From Styela clava (taxonomy: Eukaryota; Chordata; Ascidiacea; Stolidobranchia; Styelidae): a stretch of DNA of 64,000 nucleotides. The translations under genes and the position numbers were made by a program. This document shows positions 1 through 12,045 of this stretch, in pieces. The notes below the pieces were generated by a model. The model was given only the letters and a program-made list of their open reading frames with translations, did no database searches and was not told the origin of the DNA. The stretch is taken from contig NC_135251.1 in NCBI RefSeq assembly GCF_964204865.1, forward strand, positions 19,344,001 through 19,408,000. The letters run 5' to 3'. Each line of letters begins with the position of its first letter. Within the stretch, counting starts at the first letter, position 1.

Positions 1-655
1 TTTGTCTTTCCATGTCGTTTACCTTCTGTTAAGTAGTACCGCCTCTATTCTTACGTTACATAGACAAGACTTGCTGCATTTTCGTGAGCTGCAGTTTATT
101 AACCTGATGAACCGAATATGGCGAACATGAGTGTTTTTTAGGCATTCCAAAAGGAAATCAGGCAGAGATAAGAAAGAAAAGTTGACCTTCTGCATTTTAT
201 TTTCAGGCCTACATGTTTACAAACTTTTAAAGGCATGATAATATACATTAATGATCACAAAAGTGAGTTTTATTCAAAAGCAGCGTTTTTTTCGTGTCAG
301 GGCGCCGTGAGTTTTTTCCTTGATAATTTGGCGACGCATGAACAAAAAGTTGCAAGGGTATTACATTTTTGTGTTCATATAATTGAGTATAGCTCTCCTG
401 TTCCTGTAACCATAACCAATCAATATCAACTCAAAAATGACGTACCAATTATAATTTGTGTAGCCGCTTCTGCTGCTCAGACAAACATGACTATTAACAT
501 TGCCTCGTTTTCATAGTTTTGCGTGGTATTTGTCAGTTTCAGTTGTGTTTCCGAAAAATATTTGTATAGTAAATTACTTTCCTAAAAATCGTTATCATGT
601 CTTCAGAATAGCTTTAGTTTATTTGAAATATTCAAAAATTAGTCTTGCTGCAAAA
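1..655. other. Intergenic, no gene seen
   Basis: AT-rich sequence. The longest open frame, about 93 codons near 235-516, has low-complexity composition, no recognisable domain and no splice partners, so I do not treat it as a gene. Confidence 0.5.
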
Positions 656-663
656 GACTAGGC

Positions 664-1083
664 CAGGGGCGAAAATTTTCTATGTCCTAAAAAATTTGCA
701 ACTGCATTACACTCCATGTTTTCATCTACATATGCTTGTGAATCTATGTTCTCAGTTATGAACTATATCAAGTCTGTAGCCTGATAAATGAAACCGATAG
801 TTCGTGTACTTCTCTGAAAATTACAAACCATCAACCCAATGTAAAATCTCTATCAGCGGCAATGCAGCAGCAGTCTCACTGATATAGAATGAAAAAAGTA
901 ATCAAATCTATTCGTTGGACTGATATTTACCCAAATAGTGAATTTGTCTGTACATGTTTAAAAGGTCAATTGTTGTGTATCATTGCTTTGAATTATATTT
1001 AATTGTGGTCGGCACGCGGAAGAATTTTGTCGTTAAACTTAACCGATTTTAGCACGCGAGCCGGAAAAGGTTGCCCACCCCTG
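664..1083 (-). mobile_element. hAT-like non-autonomous element (family 1 copy)
   Basis: The element begins CAGGGG and ends GGTTGCCCACCCCTG. It is flanked by a perfect 8-bp direct repeat, gactaggc, at 656-663 and 1084-1091, which is the hAT signature. Its interior (the stretches around TCGGCACGCGGAAGAATTTT and the CTATCAGCGG block) matches, in opposite orientation, the element at 59305-59918, so the two belong to one family. No transposase is encoded. The left end does not mirror the right beyond CAGGGG, so the left terminus may be rearranged. Confidence 0.8.
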
Positions 1084-1875
1084 GACTAGGCTAAAATAAG
1101 CTATCAGTAAATTTGAGCAACACGTGGATGTAACATCCGGATCTATTTTACAAAACCCCTGGCACTAATGCAAAAATGCAAGATTTAGGAAAACCCACCC
1201 TCGCTACTTTTCAAAATAAAAATATTTTTAAATATCCAGTTAGGGTTAGGGCGAGGAACGATATGAATTTCTAACGAAATCTGCATTACTAACCCTAACT
1301 GGATAATTACTAATTATTTTGAGAGTTGGCGGGAATTATTTATATGGCGGGAACTTCGTACAAAAGGTACAAACATTTTAAATGAATACTAAAACATGTA
1401 CACGGCATTACAAACGTCAACTCTCAAAACCAGCTGAAAAACTTGTTGCGATACTAAGGCACAAAGAGAAGTTTTATGGGATCAAGGGTCGGGAATCGTT
1501 TAAAGAACTTTAGTGTCTCCATGTAAAGATATAAAGGCGAAGTGTTAATATTTTCTGACCTTGTAACAGGTGTTTATTTACATCAGAGCTTTATTTTCTT
1601 CAGTGTTTTTTTGTGTGTGAACCTGATGTTATACTATATTTTAAGCTTACATAATTAGTAAGATATTTCATTTAGCTTTTCTGATTTTTTTTTATTGGTC
1701 GAAAAGCAATCTTGACTGAGTAAATACATGTATAAGGTACTCTGTATTGGTAACGGATCCGTACCGGTACCTGTACAAGAGTAACCGGTAAGGTCATCGT
1801 TGCCGTTTACTGATAATGTTGAAAGCCAGCGTAAAAGACAGTAGATTCCGAACTCTAAAATTTCAAATTACATAT

Positions 1876-2020
1876 TTGAACCTTGAGTGTCGCTGCTCGA
1901 TAACCAGCTTTGGTTGCCCGCGACTTCCCTTCCCCAGCCCAGTAAATTTGTTTAATTTTTCATTGTCTCGTAGTTTGTGTTCAATTTTTTTTTGGTTGGA
2001 GAAAATTAACTTGACTTGAC
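1876..2020 (+). repeat. Retroelement 3' tail, copy 1
   Basis: This stretch contains GTGTCGCTGCTCGATAACCA and ends in a cttgacttgact microsatellite-like tail. The same order of blocks, diverged, recurs at about 31296-31442, where the tail is cttgactatgactatgact. Shared 3' sequence followed by a short tandem tail is typical of the 3' ends of LINE/SINE retrotransposons. The family cannot be named from sequence alone. Confidence 0.5.
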
Positions 2021-2847
2021 TTCTTGATTGCTAGAACTCCTTATTGATTTCCATTGAAAAATTCATTAAACTGGAAGCGATAGCTTGGTATTCAGCGTAG
2101 GCTGGCGTTGCATGTTGAAGATCCCGGATAAAAAGCATATCTCATTCATATCATGATAAATTCTGTGAGCATAAATAACGCAATGATACATAAATTTTTA
2201 CGCATTTGTCAACAATATTTTACTTTATTTTTGAAAGATTTACTGAAAGCTGACTATTCTTGGTTTTCTATCAATAATCCTTTCATTAAATGAACCAACC
2301 CATATATGAAAATGCGCGCGTGTACACCTTCCACAGCAAAGTAAGTCTGTAGAGAGATTATTTAAGATATTGTTATATATCAGTGGCTGCTTTTATCTAG
2401 CCTTGTTTGGAACAAAAGACCAGGTTAGCGTCGTATAAAATTAGGCTGGCTACACTCTTAGTATAGGGTTATTATCATATAATCAGAGGTGTTGATTTAT
2501 TTGGTAGCCATTCATATACACGTATTCCGAAATACACTTTCATCAACGATTTTCCTTGATGTGAATTTTCTCTCGCTTGTTAGATATTTTTATGCACTCA
2601 AATTTGTTAATGACCCAATTCTTGTACAATGGACAGTATTGAACATTGCCAACCGCAGAACAGGGACCACAATGCTAGGCGCAAAACTGATTGGACTTTT
2701 CTCTTCGAAGAAAACTCCCCGTTCTCTCCAGTTGATGAGGTTATTTCACAGGGTGTTTTCACCTTGTCGCGCATGAAATGTGTGAACATAATGAGGGTAA
2801 GCATTTATCAATCACAATAACCTTACAAATACCGCTGAAATGATAAA

Positions 2848-2914
2848 CAGTGGTCCATGAGTGCTAAACGCCGTCGAGAGGGGACCACGTGATATAGAAA
2901 GTTGGGAACCACTG
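2848..2914. mobile_element. hAT-type terminal fragment
   Basis: AAAGTTGGGAACCACTG at 2898-2914 is the reverse complement of the CAGTGGTTCCCAACCTTT at 3280, a common hAT terminal form. The block starts CAGTGGTCC at 2848. No matching 8-bp target duplication was found, so this is either a degenerate mini-element or one end of a broken one. Confidence 0.4.
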
Positions 2915-3279
2915 GTCTGAAGTTACATTATATTCTCACATCACAAAATTTTCTGCGACACCTGTGAGTTCGTTTATGCCATAAATGTTCAACCGTTTCC
3001 ATCACGTAATCTGTTTGAGCTGAAATATATTGGGTTTTAAGAAGGAATTTGCAAACGAAATCTCTAAGTGGCTGAATGGTAATGCGATTGAGCAATATTG
3101 CTAGTTAGAAAATAACGAGGTTTTATTCTAAATAAATAATTAGTAATCCACAACACATGTGAGAAACAATCATCAATAATAGATTGAAAAGATCTTCGAA
3201 TATTTAGGGACAAAATCCCCATATTTAAGGTGTCTATTCTGCGATATGGCGCTAACAAATTACGCATTATTAATTAGCG

Positions 3280-3720
3280 CAGTGGTTCCCAACCTTTTTT
3301 TGGTCTTTTTTTGGTAATGTGCTCCATAAATATTCGCGGCAAACCGATCACAAAACATGAAAAATTCCTACTCATAATGCCATTTTGCTAAAAAATAATG
3401 AAAAATTAAGAAGCTCAAATGAGAGGAATTTTACCCGTGTAAATACAACATACCCTGTATTTAGTAAAAGGTATATGGGTACATACACACATTGGTAATA
3501 CGTGACGCTAATACTCATTGTTCGCTCGCCCTTCCCCGATCACGTTACGCCCTTGTTATTATCACAAGTATTCTCACTTTTACACAACTTAATTCTTTTT
3601 AGTTATAATTTAATATGTTTCTCCCATTGCCAAATCATTCAATATTGTTATTGTCGGCGAGAGCAATGAAAGAGGCAAATAAACTGTATTTCAAAATGTT
3701 GACCTTCCTAAGAATTTACT
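3280..3720 (+). mobile_element. hAT-type element remnant (CAGTGGTTCCC end)
   Basis: The stretch starts CAGTGGTTCCCAACCTTTTT. Its distal part (about 3490-3720: GCTCGCCCTTCCCC, TTATTATCACA, CTCCCATTGC, CATTCAAT) aligns with 36484-36740, so a dispersed family is present. The right terminus and target duplication were not found. Confidence 0.45.
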
Positions 3721-3789
3721 TTTCTATCGTGCCTGTTTTATTTTTGTATTTAATAGTTATTGAAAACACTGCAAAGTCATTGCGTGAAT

Positions 3790-4432
3790 CGTGAATGTTA
3801 TTTTGAATTCTACTAGTCTACTAGCCTATGACTGGGGGACACATGCGCAATTTTGCAACTTGACTCTATTCATCATTCCTGGTAACCAAACATTTGAAAA
3901 ACGTAGGCAATTTACTGTATCTACGATGTCTAATCCCCAAAATAGTTTTTCTGTTTCAATAACATTATTTTTTATGTTTGAAATATATATTTCATCAATA
4001 TAGCGCGCTCTGCACACCCATCGAAAATGAGACTTTACATATAAATATAAAGAATTCTTTAAATAATGCATCCTTAAAAAAAAATGCGAATGGGTCTCAG
4101 ATAGCGGATATCACAAGTGCCGACTTGCCTATGCTGTAGTGTAAATTCAAATTTATAAGCGCTAAGCTAGAATCTCGAATCTACTTCGCTGACGTTGTTT
4201 TGCCTTTGTGACATCACAATAATCTTGTGATAAACAATGATAATTCATTATTACGGAACAATTGCAAGAATTTGCATGTGACATAAATCTTCATTTTTAT
4301 TGGTTTTGGAATTCTTGGGATAAAATCTGATTTAACAGACAGGTGCGCAGCATTGTATAAATAACTATGACATAAAAAAAAACACTCAAAACCGCCAAAA
4401 ATGACTTGCGCAATTCGGTTATTAGCATGACG
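3790..4432 (+). mobile_element. Long-TIR MITE, 5'-truncated copy
   Basis: The right end (about 4385-4432) carries the inverted repeat containing CAATTCGGTTATTAGC and TGACG that bounds the full copy at 19534-20358. Interior blocks (ACATGCGCAATTTTGCAAC, ATGTCTAATCCCCAAAATAG) also match that copy in reverse orientation. About 200 bp of the left end are missing. Confidence 0.65.
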
Positions 4433-6773
4433 ATATGTATGTAATTAAAAAAAAAGGTTATATAGTGACATATTTGTAAAACTTCTTAACATTTTAAATA
4501 GTCTAAAAAAATTAACGAAACCATCGGTTCTTCCAAAGCTGTGACCCGCATGAAATATTACTGTGTTACGACTTGGGAATGCCGTAAACGTGGGGAAAAT
4601 AAACGCTTTTGGTCGATGATGAGACAACGCCGCTGCATCGTATCGCCTCGTGTTATCTAATTTATTATTATTTTTTTAAATACAATCAAGCGTTTTTTTC
4701 TCAAATTGCTTCTAATGGATATTGATTCGGATAACTTTGATATTCTGAAACTTACATCCCTAGTTATCACTCCTTCCACAAGATTGAAATTCTAATATTA
4801 AAATTTGCAGGGTGAAATGGGAAAGCAGGCAAAACGACAAGCTTTTTCAATGGAAGAGTTTTGCGCATTCTTTATACGATAGTTCCAGTATTCCTCATTC
4901 AAAAATTTATGATAACGCAAGCATACATCTGGGCACCTCGAGGTGCAAACTCTCCATTTCTATGTAATGTAGTAGATAATGTGGGAAAGAGTTATGACTT
5001 GATTATAATATATCTTGTTTATCTTATGGGTGAGACAAAAATTATTTTATAATCAAAGACTGACTACAGGAAAATTTATCAATTTTTTCAAGTTGGGGAA
5101 TATTTGCGATGCTTTCTTCACGTTTAATTCTTCATAAATTTTTTTATTATATTTGATCACCGAGAGCCGATATCATAAGATTGTGTGGTAATTAAAGACA
5201 ATATCGGATTTTTGTATCCTAACCTGTACATTCTTTTATTCATAACCCATTCCGTCCTTCCTGGTCTGCTCGTCGTTCAAGTTGTGAAAAATACCATGGA
5301 ATACAAGTCAAGAAATCAAGGCTGGAAATGGATCTTTCTTTTGTGCAATACAGGAACTTTGAAGCGCGCATTTTCATTTATCTCGGTTTGGTGAAAGAAT
5401 TATTCATAGCAATCCAGGAAAAGTCAGTTTTCAGGAAATCGTCCAAACATAAAGTTAAATGGTGATGAAAAAGGCATAACAATATATGTTTCACTGCAAA
5501 TGCCCCAAAATTGGGCAACACGGGATTATGCGGATTATGATTCAACACCTTTTACGTAATTTGTCCAGTATCGAAACGCTCGCGTAAATAACGTGACTCG
5601 ACAGTGGACAATGATGTACACTGGGATTTAATCATTGACACGCAAAACTCGGAGTGTTCGAACTGAACATTCGCAAATACGTAGTTTTGTTATTACTTCA
5701 TAAGCATATTGTTTGAATTTCTTTAAAAAAAAGAAGAATTCAATCGTGCCAGAGGCATACACTTTGCAGGTATAGTTGGTCGGAACCACTGTACAAGTTT
5801 AATAGGAACAAGGATAGCGTGCAATTTTTGATGCACTCGAACGCCCATAATTCTGAATCTATGTAATTCCACTAATAAATTTTTTTTATTTCAAATTTAT
5901 AATTTAAAGTAAATTCAGAATAAATCACGCACATACTTGATTAAGCTAATTGATCAATAACACACCTTGGAGCGTCGTTTAATTTAAAGGTTCTATAAAA
6001 ACTGCTTACTTAAAATTATACTAGAGAATAAATTACAATTACAAGACTCACGGATATAGCTATTTCTTTTTATTAATCATTTTTTAATTTATTTTGTAAT
6101 AAAGACTCCGTAATTCAATTCAATTTTAGCGCAAATATTCTGGACCTGGAATGAGTATAGAATTGAAATAGCAAACATTTTGTTCCTCTATCTCTCTCCC
6201 TCACTCTTACACTCTATTTCTCTGTCTCCAGAAATTGATATGAAAATATTTTTGAATGAATTTCAGAAGATTTGTTTATAATATAATATTATACATTTTT
6301 AAATGTCACGTCATATTCAGAACTTCCCAATCTGTCAAAGTCGTAATGAATCGTGCGATAATGATTCAAAAAGATGTGCATTTCTTATTCATATTCACAA
6401 CAGAAAAAAACTTGAGCGGTGGAGTTGTAATTTTGCTTTTGTTACATTTATTAGCATTAGCAAGGAGTAAAATGTCATCCGAGTTAAATTTGTTGTATAA
6501 GTGAAAACAATTATCGTGAAAGTTCATAGGCCTTTAAAATGAAAATGATCAATGAAAAACATGGGATTATACAAGATTATGAGTAATCAGTTACGCACTG
6601 AAATTCTCAAGGACGCGATTCAATGTTTAGGTATCTGGTATTATATCTGTTGTTATTACAGTTGTGAAGTCAATTAAGTTTTCCTCTGTTATTGTCCGAT
6701 AATCTTGACAACATCATTCCTCATAACCACAGATGGGCTCGTGTTAGTTGATGAAATGTATAACTGGTGAATT

Positions 6774-9700
6774 TTATTCTTCAGCAACTGTTTCTCCGTT
6801 GGAGGGAGCCAAAGGTATGGCAGTTTCATTCATTGGTTCTGGAGAGTCACGATCGCTTTCATCAGTCTAGAAAAATACAAAATATTTGCATAATTGCATA
6901 CTAGTAAGCATGTGTTGTTCGTTCGTCACAAAAGCAACTCGATCTGTATTCCGATCCCGATAAAAATATTCGGCTTACTGGCTAACTGATAAACATCTAT
7001 ATTCTATAGCGTGGAGATCTAAACATCTATAGCATGGAGAAAACTATCTTACGATCCAGTATTTGGAATCTTCAAACAGGTTGTTTTCGTCTGCTGAATC
7101 AATGAAAGGTGCCCTTAATACTAGACCAGTAAGAACACCTCCGACAATGGAAGTTCCTAAAGTCACTGCCAATCCGGCCATCTGCATGTTTGCTTGGTGC
7201 TGGAAATTTCCGTCCTTGACATTGGGATAGACGATTGCAAGCCTGCAAAAATAATAGTTTCAATGTTTTGAGTCAGTTGCAATAAAACCATTTCTTTAGG
7301 GAAAATATGTTAGACATTGATATATTAAAACAAAGTTGACCTTCGAGCGATTAACTGATAACATATCGCTCTCCGTTAAACTATCCTATCATTTCAGAAT
7401 AATGAAAATAATTGTTGGATAAGACAATATAGTACTTACTCTTCAGGCGAAAAGGTCGTTGGGGACATAAATCTCGCCATAACAACGGCAATGAACGCAG
7501 ACATTACTCCTGGCATTCCATGAAGATTATGAACACCGCATGTGTCATGAATATGGAACGCTCTGGCAAACGTGGGCTGTAAAGTATGAAAGTAAAAACA
7601 TTAGAATTGCATTATTCAGTGAAAAGATATTTTTCAAGTGTTATTCCACACTTTTTTTTTCAAGATTACGCAATTTAATAAAAAGACGCCAACAGCACAG
7701 AGTTATTACGGTTGAAAATACTGAGTCAGTATTGCCACGCTCTGTCAACTTTACTGGGTCACGAGATAACGTTTTTTCTAGCCAGACATGTTCGTTGTCA
7801 AGACTACGTATTTTGAATTTGAGTTCACACAAAAACAACAGGACTTGTTTATTGAACATAGAAACCATCAAAACGTAAGATGACACCACGAGTTCTAATG
7901 ATGAAAAAAAACAAGCTTGTGCTATAAAAATCCTTTCAATATACCATAAATTTTAATAAATCCATCAGAATGAGCAAAGATCGTGAATGCTGCGAGTATT
8001 AATATAATAATAAATTGTTGATGTGTTAAAATATCAAAAAAATCATCTTCTCATTTCCTTTGTTTGCAATCTTTGCAAAACAACATGCTCTTACTGTAGT
8101 TTACAAAATAAGGGTGCTGACGGATTTCTCATCCGCAGAACCACAGAGTATATACTAGAGATAAGTATAAGCCTTAGGTTAGTTTAGGTATTAGGCTAAG
8201 AATTTGGGTTCATAAATCAGTTTTACATAAACCTCTAGCTTCATTTGCAATTATGTGGATTAAAGATGAAAAAGCAATGGCTGCAAATACATTGCCGTTG
8301 CTTAGCTTTTGGTGAGCAGTTTTTGGAATGCGATTATGTGTTGCGGCAATACAATTAAAAAAGTTCTTCCGTCAGGAAAGTTTAATCTTGTTTAGTGTCT
8401 CATAAACCAACTCACAGTTATACTATTATGTTGTAAATTAATTTAGTAAATCCAAGCGATTTAGTTATTTTATTAACTTGCATATTGGGAACTCAACGCA
8501 TGCGTAACCTTTCTTCTGAAGAGTTATTTTTAAAGTGAGATTTTAATATTTTGTTGTTGACGTGACCAGAAATTGGTACAAATATTTCAAGGTAGTTTTC
8601 AGTAATTTTCCCTGTTTTGCAATAGCTTGCGTTACCGTGACGTATTTGTATCCAGCGACGGAGATTATACCAGCGCATGTACCAATCAGCAATGCGCCCA
8701 TCGGTCCTGTGGCCAAGTTTGCAACCGCTCCGGCCGCAACACCTCCTGCCAAACTTGAATTTTGCACATGAACCTAAAAATAAAAAATAAAATCGATTCA
8801 ATATTGTAGATTAAAATTAAAACAATTAAACTGTACTTTTGTATGCCATTCCAACGTCAGGTAAACTTTTTTTTAAAACACATTGCCCATTGTTTATAAA
8901 ATAACCAATGTCCGTGAAGTAGTGCGTCGCAGACTATACATAAAAATCCATTGGTTGTATATGCAACCCCTTGTTTGATGTATGACACACTTGGTCGGCT
9001 ACATATTATATCTGATTGACCATATATAAAAGTATATAAACGTCAAATCCCCCTACAAGCTGTATAGTTGTGAAATCGAGTTTATGGCATTCTGTCTAAC
9101 TGGATCATTTATTGAAGCATTGATGTATTTCAAAAACCCATGACATGTTCGATTTAATTTTAGTTGGTTATACGGATAAGATTTCAGCTTCTTACAGTTT
9201 GCAGTCTTGGAATAAGAGATAACGGTTAAATTTATACATACATTCGCCTTGTTCAAGTCAATATGAAGTTAAGTTAAAAATTTAATTTGACCAATTTATA
9301 AGCCAGCAATCTGCTCTATTAAAATATTTAAAGCAGTAAATCTGACAAATTATTTTAATTGGCCCGAGTTCGCTATATGGACTCATCCACCTGACCACTT
9401 AATTTATGTTACAACTTACCATAGACAGTTTTCCCTTTTTATCTATAATTGAAGATATGGCGAAAGAAGCGATCGTTGAAGCAACGATGGAATACAGAGT
9501 GTTCGTAACACATCGTTGGGCTACCACAGAATGGGATGCCGCCAAAGCACCGTTGAAACTCGGCCAAAAAAGCCAGAGAAACAGCGTTCCTATAGTGATG
9601 AAATAAGGAAAATAATGTTACATCGATTGAATAAATTCAGTTGCAAGTTGAAATATTGTCTCACCTATCATTGCAAACATATCTGAATGATATACTGACT

Positions 9701-12045
9701 CTTCTTTTTGATTGTCCACTAATCGTTTCTTCCAATGCATGACAGAGACTGCGAGGCCAAAGTAGGCACCAAATGAGTGAATGATTAAAGACCCACCAAT
9801 GTCATTAATCTTGAATAAAAAAAGTAAATGGAGATGGCTTTTGTTGTGAGTACCTAACATTTATCATTCGGATAAATTGATTAAATCAGTCGTTATGCAT
9901 TCAAAACACAATTGTGAGGACATTCATCATTTAATAACGTGCTATGGATGAACCCAAAAATGCAAAGGTTAACCCGAAAAATTATTTCTTTGGAAGCCTG
10001 ATGTTGGACTAGAATTTGAAATAATTTTGTCCTTTACGACAAAGCATTCGTTTTTTTTTATTGATCGCACGTAATTATAACATCAATCATAAAAGTAGAA
10101 CTGAATTGAATAAATTTTAATTGCAAGTCTGTAAGTTGAGTGACATGTCTGGTAAAATCATACGCGTTATATATAAGCGTGTACTATAATACTATAAATC
10201 ATGATCATTCAAGTCTATACCGTAATGATGACTTATTGTTTTAAATGATCATTTTTGAATTGTTTATTTTTCTTTGATACGGTTATACATAGCAAGTCGA
10301 AGAGATTCTTTCGTTTGCATAAAATATTTTCCCCATTTTTTTTTTCATTTTTAATCCCAAAAGGGTGCCCGTAACTGTGTAAAAGTAGCATGACTATCTG
10401 GCGTAGTATTAAAGAACCTAATGTACGTGTTTATTTAAACTCAATATCCATCTAATCCTACAACACCAATAATTTCAACTCACATGCAGATGTTCAACGA
10501 TGATATATTCATTCACTGCATAGACGGCTACTTCAAGCAGAGCCATAACCAATAATTGGATCGGACTCAAAACACCGAGAACTGCTCCAAATGAAATCAA
10601 AACCGCACCGGCAGCAAAATCTGCGTTCATTATCCTGAAGTTCAAAATTGTAGTTTTAACACTATACTAACTATAGCTTCAAAATTTCAGATTCGTTCAA
10701 TGCCGTTATAATCTATTGCAACAAACTTAGTTTTAATAAGCGAGCAGTGACGCGATCATGACTCGAAATTGAATAAAATGAAATGCTAAATACTAAGTCT
10801 CGCCCTCAGAACTCTTGAAAATGCAGGTTTTCCACAACCCACTTATCCGCTACATCCAGAATACGAGTTAAAATATTTGTTCAATGCGATTATTTCTTAG
10901 TTTTTGTCCTTTGACTCTGAAAAGTTTCCAATTTCTACTAGGGTCGTTATGCAAAATATGAAGAAAGACACTTCACAGGGGTTTCAATTAGAAGCAGAGC
11001 TGAAAGTGAATACTAAGTAAAACAATGTAGTAGAGATAATAAATCTATATATCTCTTGAAAAATTTATTACGTTTCCACGGATAGGTGAATTTTGCTTTC
11101 TGCGGTAAGTGATCCCCTCATCAATATTGCCCATTGAATGACAAAAGCTGCCAGCAAAAGATTGAACCCGACCGCTCCGTATCCATATCTTTTAAGAAAT
11201 GTCATCAAAAATCCAAAACCGACGAAGATCATCACATGTACATCTTGGAACACTGAAATATAGAAATTATCGGATAAATGCCAAAATGTCGTATGAACTA
11301 AAAATAAATATCAAATTTTATTATTGCAAAACAATATTAATATTGTTTAAATTGTTTGAAGATATGTCATGTCAGATGGGGACTGACCAAATAATAAAAG
11401 TTCAATGAATGAGAACGATTTCCTGTCGTATAATCAATATCTCTACACTATACAAGCGTTGTTAGTTGTTGTACGTGAAATTGTCCTGTTGGCCTAATTT
11501 CACTCAAATTTACGTATTTACGTTTCACGTCAACTCGTCAAAGACATCATTGACCTTGTTGTATTCAAAATTCAAGAAAAGCCTGTGAGAGCCCATTGAG
11601 TCTAACATACACTAACTTCACAGGTAGCAATTCGTCTAAAAAAAATCTACGCGTGGCAAATAGATATGTATAAAATTTTGGGGGAAATTGCTGGATATGC
11701 ATGCAAAGCTGAATTAAAAATTAAATTGAGAAGCTGGACATGTTGTTTTCCAAAAACGTTACACTAACAAGATTCCATGACCGCTGTTATTGAATTGTTC
11801 GGGTTAAAGAATTGTTTTAAGCTGTTAAATATAAATCAATTGATTTTTTTAGCCTATGAAAACTGTTACAAAAAGAAAGTAATCGTACTTGGATATAAAA
11901 TTTCAAATTGTCTGTTGTCTTCTGCAGAACTTTGGTTGGTTTTCGGTCCAGCTACTTCATCGTACTCAACGAAAAAACCGTACATGAAGATGAAAATAAC
12001 TTGCAACAGTAGCAGAAAAATACTGAACTTCATATCCTTAATCAT
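6774..12045 (-). CDS. RH50-like: Rh-type (Rh50) ammonium/CO2 channel, gene 1
   Basis: Nine coding exons on the minus strand: 12045-11889, 11252-11072, 10634-10484, 9809-9665, 9589-9420, 8773-8636, 7576-7440, 7242-7053 and 6866-6774. All introns are GT-AG and the phases join into 453 codons with a TAA stop. Rh glycoproteins are 12-helix membrane channels for NH3/NH4+ (and possibly CO2). The family motifs are present: [19 protein letters not shown] from residue 53, the pore Asp166 and His174 in [17 protein letters not shown], the second pore His333 in [13 protein letters not shown], and [11 protein letters not shown]. An N-X-S sequon (Asn37) sits in the first extracellular loop, where Rh glycoproteins are usually glycosylated. 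The start is uncertain. ATGs at 12045 and 12033 are both in frame, and gtcag just upstream could be an acceptor for a tiny first exon like that of gene 2. Length is normal for the family and nothing looks broken. Confidence 0.93.

Larger units (their letters stand above)
1092..6773. other. Intergenic with repeat debris
   Basis: No convincing gene. The stretch holds a retroelement 3' tail (about 1876-2020), hAT-type ends near 2848-2914 and 3280, and a partial copy of a long-TIR element (about 3790-4432). A 57-codon open stretch at 2629-2799 ends at a possible donor (gtaagc) but has no recognisable product and no partner exon. Confidence 0.5.

Noticed and set aside
235-516. Open frame of 93 codons near the left edge
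   Set aside because: Biased composition, no domain, no splice context; typical chance frame in AT-rich DNA.
1746-1800. Clustered ACCGGTACC motifs, also near 32885 and 33070
   Set aside because: Short inverted motifs without flanking duplication or consistent length; could be repeat fragments but not supportable as a feature.
2489-2820. Overlapping open frames on both strands around 2.5-2.8 kb, one ending at a GT donor
   Set aside because: Several frames are open at once, none resembles a known protein, and no partner exon could be joined in phase.
8562-8771. Plus-strand frame of 69 codons
   Set aside because: It is the antisense shadow of Rh gene 1 exon 6 (8773-8636, minus).
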